Shown here one piece after another: positions 1 to 6,924 of a stretch of DNA of 6,924 bases. The stretch comes from Chthoniobacterales bacterium (GTDB lineage Bacteria; Verrucomicrobiota; Verrucomicrobiia; Chthoniobacterales; JACTMZ01). The notes under the pieces are model-generated. The model was not told the origin of the DNA. It was given only the letters and a program-made list of their open reading frames with translations, and searched no databases. A program made the translations under genes and the position numbers. Position 1 is the first letter of the stretch. Every line of letters begins with the position of its first letter. The stretch spans positions 1 to 6,924 of the forward strand of contig JAFMJK010000119.1 in NCBI GenBank assembly GCA_017853515.1, read 5' to 3'.

Positions 1-60
1 CCCACACCCGCACCTACGCCTACGCCGACTCCCACGCCCGCACCAACTCCTCCGCCTGGC
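1..60 (+). repeat. Low-complexity Pro-Thr linker coding repeat (first linker)
   Basis: Alternating ACN/CCN codons encode a Thr-Pro run with two Ala interruptions, ending in PPPG. It lies directly before P domain 1 and mirrors the linker at 424-477, so another domain probably lies upstream of the window. Confidence 0.8.
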
Positions 61-843
61 ACTACCACAACCTTTGTTGCTGCCGATGTGCCCAAAGCTA
101 TTCCCGACGGCAGTTCCACCGGCGTGACCAGCACGATCAATGTCTCCTCCGCAGGGACCATTTCCGCCCTGACCGCCTCGGTGAGCATCACTCACCCATA
201 CAAAGGCGACCTCCGCGTCAGCCTTGTCTCTCCGGCCGGAACGAGTTTCTTGCTGCACAACCAGACGGGCAGCGACCAAGACAACGTGATCTTGGTCAAT
301 GTGCCGGTCTCCGCCTTCAACAACACCGCCGCCGCCGGGCAGTGGAAGCTCCTTGTCCAAGACCTCGCGAGCTACGACACGGGAACATTGAACTCCTGGT
401 CTCTCACCGTGACCACATCGGGAACTACCCCGACGCCTACACCTACCCCGACACCCACCCCGACACCGCCTCCCACGAACACCAAAACCTTTGCCGCTGC
501 CGATGTGCCCAAAGCTATTCCCGACGGCAGTTCCACCGGCATCACGAGCACCAACAGCGTCACGTTGACGGGCAAAGTCTCCGCGCTGACTGTTTCGGTC
601 AACATCACGCACCCCTACAAGGGCGATCTCGTCGTCACTCTCATCTCACCCGCCGGAACGAGCACGGTCCTCCACAACAGGACAGGCACCAGCCAGGACA
701 ACGTGGTTCTGGTGAATGTGCCGGTTACGGTCTTCAACAACACAACGGCCGCGGGTCAATGGAAACTCCGCGTGCAGGATCTCGCCCGCTACGACGCGGG
801 AACACTCAATTCGTGGTCGCTTACGGTGACCACCGTTCCCTGA
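1..843 (+). CDS. Secreted protein with tandem P domains (C-terminal part, 5' end outside window)
   Basis: The reading frame is open from base 1 to a TGA at 841-843 (280 codons visible), so the gene begins upstream; the GTG at 88 is an internal valine codon, not a start. The order is: Pro-Thr/Ala linker (nt 1-60), P domain 1 (about nt 73-414), second Pro-Thr linker (nt 424-477), P domain 2 (about nt 490-831), then the stop. Both domains carry the proprotein-convertase P-domain pattern: ITHPYKGDL, SPAGTS, a QDNV segment, AAGQWKL.VQDL and a final GTLNSWSLTV. P domains form beta-sandwiches, usually C-terminal to subtilisin-like or other secreted proteases and hydrolases; in bacteria they are common on exported, surface or secreted proteins. 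Pro-Thr linkers are typical of extracellular multidomain proteins. The catalytic part, if any, lies outside the window, so the enzyme class is unknown. No LPXTG-like or PEP-CTERM-like sorting tail is present. The gene converges with obg, 21 bp apart. Confidence 0.85.
   Translation, partial: PTPAPTPTPTPTPAPTPPPGTTTTFVAADVPKAIPDGSSTGVTSTINVSSAGTISALTASVSITHPYKGDLRVSLVSPAGTSFLLHNQTGSDQDNVILVNVPVSAFNNTAAAGQWKLLVQDLASYDTGTLNSWSLTVTTSGTTPTPTPTPTPTPTPPPTNTKTFAAADVPKAIPDGSSTGITSTNSVTLTGKVSALTVSVNITHPYKGDLVVTLISPAGTSTVLHNRTGTSQDNVVLVNVPVTVFNNTTAAGQWKLRVQDLARYDAGTLNSWSLTVTTVP
79..123 (+). repeat. 45-bp exact direct repeat, copy 1 (start of P domain 1)
   Basis: This block is identical to 496-540, in phase, 417 bp (139 codons) apart, and encodes AADVPKAIPDGSSTG. 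Extended leftwards to 70-123 it matches 487-540 with only two mismatches (77-78). The rest of the two domains differs at many synonymous sites, so this block is unusually conserved at DNA level. Confidence 0.9.
424..477 (+). repeat. Low-complexity Pro-Thr linker coding repeat (between the P domains)
   Basis: A run of ACN/CCN codons encodes seven or so Thr-Pro units ending in PPPT between the two P domains. The near-hexameric DNA could slip during replication and change linker length. The opposite strand reads as a Gly-Val repeat, which is a spurious frame. Confidence 0.8.
496..540 (+). repeat. 45-bp exact direct repeat, copy 2 (start of P domain 2)
   Basis: Second copy of the block at 79-123. 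It marks the start of P domain 2 and defines a 417-bp duplication unit consisting of one P domain plus one Pro-Thr linker. Confidence 0.9.
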
Positions 844-864
844 CCGGAGAAACGTAGACGCGGC

Positions 865-1938
865 TCAGCCCGGGTGGCCGACTTCGGCGTCGATGAAGCG
901 ACGCAGCGATTCGAGGCCGTCCTTCTGTTGGGCGGAGATCGCAAGGAGAGGGACTCCGGGAAACTCCTGCTCCAATCGCGGGATATTTTCTGAAGCGCCG
1001 GGCAGGTCTATTTTGTTGGCCACAAGGGCCCACGGACGCCGGGCGAGCAGCGGATCGTAGAGCCGCAATTCCTCGCGGATTTTTTTGGCGTCCTCGACCG
1101 GGTCGCGGCCTTCGCTGCCGGCCGCATCGACGACCAAGAGCAGCGTGCGGCAGCGCACAATGTGGCGGAGAAAATCATGGCCGAGACCGACATCGCGGTG
1201 CGCGCCTTCGATCAGTCCGGGAATATCCGCCACCGTGGCGCGGCGAAAGCCGGGGAAGTCCATCACGCCCACCATGGGGTGCAGCGTGGTGAAGGGATAA
1301 GCGGCGACTTTGGGATGCGCCGCGGAAAGAGCCCCGAGCAAAGTCGACTTGCCGGCGTTGGGATAGCCGACGAGTCCGGCATCGGCGATCATGCGCAGTT
1401 CGAGAAAGAACCAGCCTTCTTCGCCCGGTGTGCCTTCGGTGTATTGCCGCGGCGCCCGGTTGCGCGAACTTTTGAAATGGATGTTCCCCTTTCCGCCGCG
1501 GCCGCCTTGGGCCAGGAGGAATTCGGCCTCCGGCGCATCGAGATCGGCCAGCAGTTCGAGATCTTTCGGGTCGATTTTTTTGCGCCGCGGCGATGGTTCG
1601 TCTTCGTCTTCGAACTTCAGCGGATCGTGCGGCGCGACATCGGGCAGACGGTAAATAAGGGTGCCGACCGGCACGGGAACGACCTTGTCCGGCGCCGACT
1701 TCCCGTATTTCTGCTTCCCCATGCCGTTTTCGCCGCTTTTGGCGCGGATGATCGGCTCGTAGTAGAGGCTGACCAGCGTGTCGACCTGCGGATCGGCGCG
1801 GAGAATGATGCTTCCGCCATCGCCGCCATCGCCGCCGTCAGGCCCGCCCTTGGGCACGAACTTTTCGCGGCGGAAGCTGGAGCACCCGTTGCCGCCGTCG
1901 CCGGCTTTGGCTTGGATGCGGATCTGGTCGATGAACAT
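865..1938 (-). CDS. obgE: Obg/CgtA-family GTPase
   Basis: Obg is an essential GTPase that binds the 50S ribosomal subunit, acts in its assembly and links ribosome state to stress and growth. The 357-residue product starts MFIDQIRIQAKAGDGGNG, the classic Obg N-terminus, which fixes the ATG at 1938 even though the frame stays open upstream to 2145 inside the neighbouring gene. The glycine-rich Obg fold (1-182) includes GGPDGGDGGDGG at 31-42 and QGGRGGKGN at 144-152. The G domain has G1 GYPNAGKST (191-199), G2 around T217/T218, G3 DIPGLIEGA (238-246), G4 NKID (308-311) and G5 ISA (334-336). No C-terminal OCT/TGS-type domain is present. An extra charged stretch of about 25 residues interrupts the Obg fold (about residues 98-127). 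The gene lies 37 bp after the bifunctional-nuclease-domain gene, on the same strand, probably as an operon. No clear Shine-Dalgarno sequence is visible. Confidence 0.97.
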   Translation of the reverse strand: MFIDQIRIQAKAGDGGNGCSSFRREKFVPKGGPDGGDGGDGGSIILRADPQVDTLVSLYYEPIIRAKSGENGMGKQKYGKSAPDKVVPVPVGTLIYRLPDVAPHDPLKFEDEDEPSPRRKKIDPKDLELLADLDAPEAEFLLAQGGRGGKGNIHFKSSRNRAPRQYTEGTPGEEGWFFLELRMIADAGLVGYPNAGKSTLLGALSAAHPKVAAYPFTTLHPMVGVMDFPGFRRATVADIPGLIEGAHRDVGLGHDFLRHIVRCRTLLLVVDAAGSEGRDPVEDAKKIREELRLYDPLLARRPWALVANKIDLPGASENIPRLEQEFPGVPLLAISAQQKDGLESLRRFIDAEVGHPG

Positions 1939-1975
1939 GGCGGACGGAATGGAGCGCGCGACTGGCTGCCGGCGC

Positions 1976-2464
1976 TTACTCGTCGGAACTTTCTTCTTCC
2001 GCGGCTTCGCCGCCCTGCTCTTTGTTCGTCTCGAGTTGCTTGAGAGCGTCGGAGGCGTCGTCGACTTCGTCGAGGACCAGGCGGCTGACGAGGATGGGCG
2101 CCTTTTGCTGGATGGCCATGGCGATGCAGTCGCTCGGGCGGGCATCGAGCTCGATGATTTTCTTTTGGTGCAATTCGTTTTCCGCCGAGACGATGAGACG
2201 CGCGTAGAAGGTGCTGTTCTTCACGTCGTTGATCACCGCGCGCTCCACTTTGGCCCCGAACGCGGCGAGCACATGGGCCATGAGGTCGTGGGTCAGCGGC
2301 CTCTCCTTCTCGGTGCCGGCGAGGAACATGTTGATGGCATGTCCCACCGTCGCATCGACGTAGATGACGAAGGTTTTCTCGGGCGTGCCGAGAAAAAGCG
2401 CGGCCCCGTTGGCCGTCGGAACGACGGCTTTTAGCTCGACGGGAATGACTGGCGGCTGGGCCAT
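1976..2464 (-). CDS. Bifunctional nuclease (BFN/DUF151) domain protein
   Basis: The 162-residue product matches the BFN-domain family (Pfam DUF151, PF02577) in length and pattern. The best marker is the segment ELDARPSDCIAMAIQQKAPI (residues 105-124), where the family usually has LDARPSDAIALA. Upstream are FVIYVDATVGHAI (32-44), the segment RPLTHDLMAHVL (55-66) and the strands around VINDVKNSTFYARL (77-90). A plant member was reported to have nuclease activity on DNA and RNA, and the Thermotoga homologue has a known structure; the bacterial function remains poorly defined. The C-terminal tail from about residue 143 is acidic and likely disordered (EQGGEAAEEESSDE). No signal peptide or membrane segment is seen, so the protein is probably cytoplasmic. 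The gene is the first of a likely two-gene unit with obg and is divergent from cdaA across 79 bp. The ATG at 2464 gives the natural N-terminus; no strong ribosome-binding site precedes it. Confidence 0.88.
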   Translation of the reverse strand: MAQPPVIPVELKAVVPTANGAALFLGTPEKTFVIYVDATVGHAINMFLAGTEKERPLTHDLMAHVLAAFGAKVERAVINDVKNSTFYARLIVSAENELHQKKIIELDARPSDCIAMAIQQKAPILVSRLVLDEVDDASDALKQLETNKEQGGEAAEEESSDE

Positions 2465-2543
2465 GCCGACAGACTACGCGCGAGCCCCGGGCAAATCCAG
2501 AGCAACCGCATCTCCGCGCTCGCCCTGACGCCGCTCCGGCGGC
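2465..2543. promoter_or_regulatory. Divergent intergenic region between the BFN gene and cdaA
   Basis: This 79-bp gap separates two divergent transcription units, so it should hold, or lie next to, promoters for both. It is GC-rich and I see no convincing -35/-10 pair in either direction. A small perfect hairpin (CGCCG-CTC-CGGCG, 2529-2541) ends two bases before the cdaA ATG, where it could hinder ribosome access. The assignment rests on gene orientation only. Confidence 0.35.
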
Positions 2544-3338
2544 ATGATGCAGCACATGACGCAGGCCGTAGAATTCGTGCGCGACCACTGGACCCACGCG
2601 ATCGAAATCGCGCTGCTGGCCGTGGTTCTCTACTACGGCTACCTCTATTTCCGCGGCACCCCGGGCGCGAAAATCCTCGTCGGCCTCGCGCTCATCTTCA
2701 TCAGCCTGACCCTCGCCTCGCAGCTCCTCGACCTGCATGTCATCGGTTGGCTCCTGCGCAGCTTCTCCGTATTTCTCGCCGTCGCACTGGTCGTCATTTT
2801 CCAGCCGGAACTGCGACGCGCGCTCACCGAACTGGGCAGCCAGCACTTCTTCCGGTCCGCGCTGCAAAAAAAGGAATCGATCGACCAGCTGGTCGAGACG
2901 GTCTTCGACTTGGCCCGCCGGCAGTTCGGCGCGCTCATCGCACTGGAGCGCGACATCAGCATACGGCAGTTCGCCTCCACCGGGGTCGACCTTGACGCGG
3001 TGTTTTCGAAAGAACTCGTCCTGACCATCTTTCACCCCAAAACCGTGTTGCACGACGGCGGGGTCATCGTGCAGAACGACCGCATCGCCGCCGCGTCCTG
3101 CATCTTCCCCCTCACCTCGCGCGAGGATCTCGACCGCAGCCTCGGCTTGCGCCATCGCGCGGGCATCGGCATCACGGAGGAATCCGACGCGATCGCCATC
3201 CTTGTCTCGGAGGAAACCGGACACGTCTCGCTGTGCCACCGCGGCATCATCGAGCGCAACCTCAACGCCGAGAAATTCCGCCGCCGCCTCAACCAGCTGC
3301 TGCTCCTCGAACGCTATGAAGCAGATTCTCCTTCATAA
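2544..3338 (+). CDS. cdaA: Membrane diadenylate cyclase CdaA (DacA), c-di-AMP synthase
   Basis: The enzyme condenses two ATP into the second messenger c-di-AMP, which controls potassium and osmolyte transport and cell-wall homeostasis. The 264-residue protein has the CdaA layout: three N-terminal membrane helices (about 19-37, 42-62 and 67-86), the junction FQPELRRAL (86-94), a short coiled segment, then the DAC (DisA_N) domain from about residue 115. Catalytic motifs are LHDGGVIV (169-176; the usual form is DGA) and GLRHRAGIGITE (201-212), followed by AIAILVSEETGHVSL (216-230). The GGV variant deserves note, but aspartate 171 and the RHR triplet are intact, so activity is expected. ATG codons at 2544, 2547 and 2556 are all possible starts; no Shine-Dalgarno sequence decides between them. 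The 3' end overlaps the next small gene by 23 bp, and glmM follows, the same order as cdaA-cdaR-glmM in Firmicutes. Confidence 0.95.
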   Translation: MMQHMTQAVEFVRDHWTHAIEIALLAVVLYYGYLYFRGTPGAKILVGLALIFISLTLASQLLDLHVIGWLLRSFSVFLAVALVVIFQPELRRALTELGSQHFFRSALQKKESIDQLVETVFDLARRQFGALIALERDISIRQFASTGVDLDAVFSKELVLTIFHPKTVLHDGGVIVQNDRIAAASCIFPLTSREDLDRSLGLRHRAGIGITEESDAIAILVSEETGHVSLCHRGIIERNLNAEKFRRRLNQLLLLERYEADSPS

Positions 3339-3462
3339 TTGGAAGATCAAGCTGACCTGCCTCGTGCTGGCGTCCGTGGTCTGGTATGTCATCCAGCACA
3401 ACGTCAACCCGGCGGGCACCCCGCCGCGCAGCCGCGCCAAAGTCGAAGAGACGAAAAAATGA
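3316..3462 (+). CDS. Mini CdaR/YbbR-like single-pass membrane protein (48 aa)
   Basis: This 48-codon frame starts inside the end of cdaA (23-bp overlap) and ends in an ATGA overlap with glmM, so both junctions look translationally coupled. The product has a basic N-terminus (MKQILLHNWKIK), one hydrophobic helix (about 13-27, LTCLVLASVVWYVIQ) and a short polar tail with NPAGTPPRSR and a Lys-Glu-rich end. The N-x-W-x-x-K-(I/L)...L-A-x-x-x-W pattern resembles the N-terminal anchor of CdaR/YbbR proteins, which occupy this same place between cdaA and glmM in other bacteria and modulate CdaA through their membrane segment and extracytoplasmic YbbR domains. Here no YbbR domain follows and there is no room for one before glmM. 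Codon use fits a real gene: 39 of 48 third positions are G or C. The positive-inside rule predicts an inside N-terminus and outside tail. The ATG at 3316 is chosen by homology; the frame also opens at 3202, but that extension lies within the cdaA coding region and looks spurious. The function as a CdaA partner is inferred. Confidence 0.72.
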   Translation: MKQILLHNWKIKLTCLVLASVVWYVIQHNVNPAGTPPRSRAKVEETKK

Positions 3463-4787
3463 CGCGGCGTTATTTCGGGACCGACGGAGTCCGCGGGCGC
3501 TTCGGCGAGGAACCCATCACACCGGCTTTCGCCGAAAAACTCGGACGCGCCCTCGTGAAGACCCTCGGAGGCACTCCGGTCGTCGCGGTCGGTCGCGACA
3601 CGCGCGGATCCGGGCCTACGTTGCAAGACGCGCTGGTACGCGGGATCACCTCCGCGGGCGGCAACGCGAAGCTGCTCGGCGTGCTTCCCACCCCGGGTGT
3701 GGCGGCCTTTGTGGTCGCGCAAGGACTCGATGCCGGCGCCGTCATTTCCGCATCGCACAATCCGGCGGAAGACAATGGCATCAAATTTTTTTCGGGCGAC
3801 GGCTTCAAGCTTCCCGACGAAGCGGAAGCGCGCATCGAGGGATTGCTGGAAACGGCCGGCCGCGCCACGGCGCCGGGGTCCGCGGAGGAGGTTCGCGATG
3901 CGGCGGACTTCTATGTGGCGCACGCCCTGCAATCGCTCCCGCCGGGGACAAATCTGCACGGATTGAAGATGGCCGTCGATTGCGCCAACGGCGCGGCTTT
4001 CGAGACGAGCCCGGCCGCTCTGCGCGCGCTCGGCGCGGAAGTGCGCGCGTTCCACGTCGAGCCCGATGGAAACAACATCAACGCCGGCTGCGGCAGCACG
4101 GTGGCGAAGGAGATCGGCCGCCTGACCAAAGAAAGCGGCGCGCAGGTCGGACTTTCGCACGACGGCGATGCCGACCGCCTGCTGCTTTGCGACGAGACAG
4201 GCGATCCGCTCGACGGCGACGAGTTGCTGGCCATCGCCGGTCTTGATCTGCTCAAGCGCGGGGAACTTTCCGCGAACACGATTGCGGCCACCGTGATGAG
4301 CAACCTCGGTCTGGACGAACTCTTCGAATCCCACGGCGGCAGAGTGGTGCGCGCCGCGGTCGGCGACCGCTATGTGCTCGAGGCGATGCGCGCGGGCGGC
4401 CTCGTCCTCGGCGGGGAGCAGAGCGGACACATGATATTCTTGCGCCACGGCACGACCGGGGACGGTCTTGTCTCCGCCCTGCAAATTCTCCGCATCATGA
4501 AAGAATCGGGCCGGCCGCTCTCGGAATTGCGCCGCGTCCTGCACAAATACCCGCAAGCCCAGCGGGCGGTGAAAGTGCGGGCCAAGCCGCCGTTGAACGA
4601 ATTGCCGGAGGTGCAAGCGGCGATCAAGACCGCCGAGGAAGCTATCGCCCCGCGGGGGCGCGTCCTCGTCCGTTACAGCGGCACCGAACCCAAAGCGCGC
4701 ATCTTGCTGGAGGGACGCGACGCGGCGCTTCTCGAAAAGCACGCGGATGCCGTGGCCGAGGCTCTCGCCGCCGCGATCGCCGCGTAG
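3459..4787 (+). CDS. glmM: Phosphoglucosamine mutase GlmM
   Basis: GlmM interconverts glucosamine-6-phosphate and glucosamine-1-phosphate, feeding UDP-GlcNAc synthesis for peptidoglycan and lipopolysaccharide. The 442-residue length is normal for the family. Visible motifs of the alpha-D-phosphohexomutase superfamily are FGTDGVRG (6-13), the phosphoserine loop ISASHNP (96-102, catalytic Ser99), the magnesium loop DGDADR (235-240), the sugar-binding loop GGEQSGH (318-324) and the phosphate-binding loop RYSGTEP (405-411). The ATG at 3459 yields the standard start MTRRYFGTDG and overlaps the stop of the mini CdaR-like gene (ATGA); an upstream in-frame ATG at 3339 would add 40 residues unrelated to the family and is rejected. 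In Firmicutes CdaA and GlmM bind each other, and GlmM can inhibit the cyclase, so co-transcription here supports a shared control of c-di-AMP and cell-wall precursor supply. The gene converges with the deacetylase gene, only 3 bp apart. Confidence 0.97.
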   Translation: MTRRYFGTDGVRGRFGEEPITPAFAEKLGRALVKTLGGTPVVAVGRDTRGSGPTLQDALVRGITSAGGNAKLLGVLPTPGVAAFVVAQGLDAGAVISASHNPAEDNGIKFFSGDGFKLPDEAEARIEGLLETAGRATAPGSAEEVRDAADFYVAHALQSLPPGTNLHGLKMAVDCANGAAFETSPAALRALGAEVRAFHVEPDGNNINAGCGSTVAKEIGRLTKESGAQVGLSHDGDADRLLLCDETGDPLDGDELLAIAGLDLLKRGELSANTIAATVMSNLGLDELFESHGGRVVRAAVGDRYVLEAMRAGGLVLGGEQSGHMIFLRHGTTGDGLVSALQILRIMKESGRPLSELRRVLHKYPQAQRAVKVRAKPPLNELPEVQAAIKTAEEAIAPRGRVLVRYSGTEPKARILLEGRDAALLEKHADAVAEALAAAIAA

Positions 4788-4790
4788 GCG

Positions 4791-5543
4791 TCACGCGCCG
4801 ACCCAATCGCGATAGCGGATGACGCGCCGGCCACGGGCGCCTTCGCGGGCCAAGTGCAGGGCGTGCGCTTTGATTTTGGCGTGTTGCCAGTCGGGAGGGT
4901 GCAAACCGAGACGCATGAGAGGATTGCCGCGCAACCGCGAGGCGAGCCACGAGTTCCAGGCAAGACTCGCCCCGCGGCGCCATCCGCTCCGCACGCTGTA
5001 GACGAGCGACTGCGAGTCGGTGCGCTCGCCGGAGCGCAACTCGAGCACGCTGCCGAGGCGGGTGGTGTAGGCGAAACCCTCGTCGCGCACGGCGCGCTCC
5101 GCGTCGTCGCCGAGCAACCATGCGGGAGCAATGAAACCGGCCACATCGAATGCGGCCAGCATGGCGCGCCCGCGCGCCAGGCGTTGCCGCGCCTCGTCAT
5201 AAGGCAGGTCGTAAAACTCGCCCTCCCCGGCCGTGTAATGCTCGGTGACCAGACGCCGCCCGAGGCCGCCGCCGGTTTTCTCCCGCAAATGGTAAAAACC
5301 GTGCAGCACGATTTCGTGCCCCTCGTTCTGGCGGGCGCGCAGCCATTCGAGAAAATCCGGGTCGCGATCGAGCGGTCCCTTGCGGTGGTGATCAGGCACG
5401 ACGAGCAGCGACGTGGCCGCCACGCCCCCGTCCCTCAGGTCGGAAAGCATGGCATCCACCGTGCCCCGGGTCAGAGGGCTGACGTCGTGGACAGAGACGG
5501 CAAAGGACGCCTTCCTGTCGGGCTTTGTTTGATCTTTCGCCAT
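4791..5543 (-). CDS. Predicted polysaccharide-deacetylase-like protein (DUF2334/COG3233 type)
   Basis: The 250-residue product has the layout of the NodB-like DUF2334 / COG3233 'predicted deacetylase' proteins. The strand AVSVHDVSP (15-23) carries the early His-Asp pair, HEIVLHGFYH (76-85) provides the likely metal-binding His81 and His85, FIAPAWLL (137-144) follows as in the family, and LGLHPPDW (212-219) supplies the late histidine (His215). Members are predicted to remove acyl groups from sugars with a divalent metal, but substrates are mostly unknown; the neighbourhood of glmM hints at amino-sugar or cell-envelope chemistry, which is inference only. No signal peptide is seen: the N-terminus (MAKDQTKPDRK) is hydrophilic and charged, so the protein is probably cytoplasmic. 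The start ATG at 5543 lies 30 bp from the divergent ftsH start. Its 3' end abuts glmM on the opposite strand. Confidence 0.8.
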   Translation of the reverse strand: MAKDQTKPDRKASFAVSVHDVSPLTRGTVDAMLSDLRDGGVAATSLLVVPDHHRKGPLDRDPDFLEWLRARQNEGHEIVLHGFYHLREKTGGGLGRRLVTEHYTAGEGEFYDLPYDEARQRLARGRAMLAAFDVAGFIAPAWLLGDDAERAVRDEGFAYTTRLGSVLELRSGERTDSQSLVYSVRSGWRRGASLAWNSWLASRLRGNPLMRLGLHPPDWQHAKIKAHALHLAREGARGRRVIRYRDWVGA

Positions 5544-5573
5544 GCCGTGCTAACAATTCATTCTTACACACCT
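5544..5573. promoter_or_regulatory. Short divergent promoter region between the deacetylase gene and ftsH
   Basis: Only 30 bp separate the two divergent starts. The block 5551-5570 is distinctly AT-rich against its surroundings, as expected for promoter DNA. Weak -10-like strings occur on both strands (TAACAAT at 5551-5557 on +; a TAAGAAT string on -, at 5561-5567), but no well-spaced -35 partner is clear. If transcription starts here, one or both mRNAs have very short leaders, or the ftsH promoter lies within the deacetylase gene. Confidence 0.3.

Positions 5574-6924
<1,351 letters not shown>

Noticed and set aside
372..608. Minus-strand frame with a Gly-Val repeat
   Set aside because: It is the reverse complement of the Pro-Thr linker codons and has no independent support.
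1939..2145. 69-codon N-terminal extension of obg
   Set aside because: The extension lies within the BFN gene in another frame and is Ser/Arg/Lys-rich; the known Obg N-terminus begins at the ATG at 1938.
1617..3239. 540-codon open frame on the minus strand opposite cdaA and across the BFN gene and the start of obg
   Set aside because: It overlaps three genes with clear family motifs on better frames, has biased Arg/Ala/Glu-rich low-complexity composition, and results from the scarcity of stop codons in GC-rich DNA.
3339..3458. 40-codon N-terminal extension of glmM
   Set aside because: It overlaps the mini CdaR-like frame and precedes the standard GlmM start; the ATG at 3459 gives the usual protein length.
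3316..3462. The small frame as a frameshifted remnant of a full CdaR
   Set aside because: The next gene starts within its stop codon, so no degraded YbbR-domain sequence remains; the frame is intact and both overlaps look like coupled starts. An old deletion that fixed the short form remains possible.
3333..4742. 469-codon open frame on the minus strand opposite glmM
   Set aside because: It is a shadow of glmM, whose five motifs are all intact; the antisense product shows no recognisable domain.
4772..4811. Possible terminator hairpins at the glmM/deacetylase junction (CGCGT 4781-4785 with ACGCG 4793-4797; CGCGAT 4772-4777 with ATCGCG 4806-4811)
   Set aside because: Stems are only 5 to 6 bp, there is no T-tract on either strand, and such matches are frequent in CG-rich sequence.

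Overview
The window is GC-rich DNA (G or C at most third codon positions) and is almost fully coding: seven genes plus one very small one, with no RNA gene, insertion sequence or CRISPR array seen. The mixture suggests a Gram-negative bacterium, perhaps of the Verrucomicrobia or a related PVC-type lineage. The pointers are a secreted protein with Pro-Thr linkers and P domains, a CdaA/GlmM cluster, an FtsH with an enlarged periplasmic segment, and weak or absent Shine-Dalgarno sequences. This placement is inference and no marker in the window proves it.

Layout. (1) 1-843 (+): the C-terminal end of a secreted protein with two tandem proprotein-convertase P domains joined by Pro-Thr linkers. (2) 865-2464 (-): a two-gene unit, a bifunctional-nuclease-domain protein followed by the ribosome-assembly GTPase Obg. 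(3) 2544-4787 (+): a tight operon of cdaA (diadenylate cyclase), a 48-residue membrane-anchored protein resembling only the N-terminus of CdaR/YbbR, and glmM (phosphoglucosamine mutase). (4) 4791-5543 (-): a predicted deacetylase of the DUF2334/COG3233 type, convergent with glmM. (5) 5574-6924 (+): the first 450 codons of ftsH, which runs off the window before its zinc-protease motif.

How they fit together. The cdaA-X-glmM block matches the cdaA-cdaR-glmM operon known from Firmicutes, where c-di-AMP synthesis is coupled to the first committed steps of peptidoglycan precursor synthesis. Here the middle gene has shrunk to a single membrane anchor with a short tail, which is the most interesting point of the window. 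Genes overlap at both junctions (23 bp and 4 bp), which suggests translational coupling. Obg and FtsH are core housekeeping genes. The P-domain gene is the only clearly accessory one and shows signs of recent internal duplication or gene conversion.

Gene-free stretches are all short: 844-864, 1939-1975, 2465-2543, 4788-4790 and 5544-5573. The two divergent gaps (2465-2543 and 5544-5573) must carry or adjoin promoters, but no strong consensus is visible in them.
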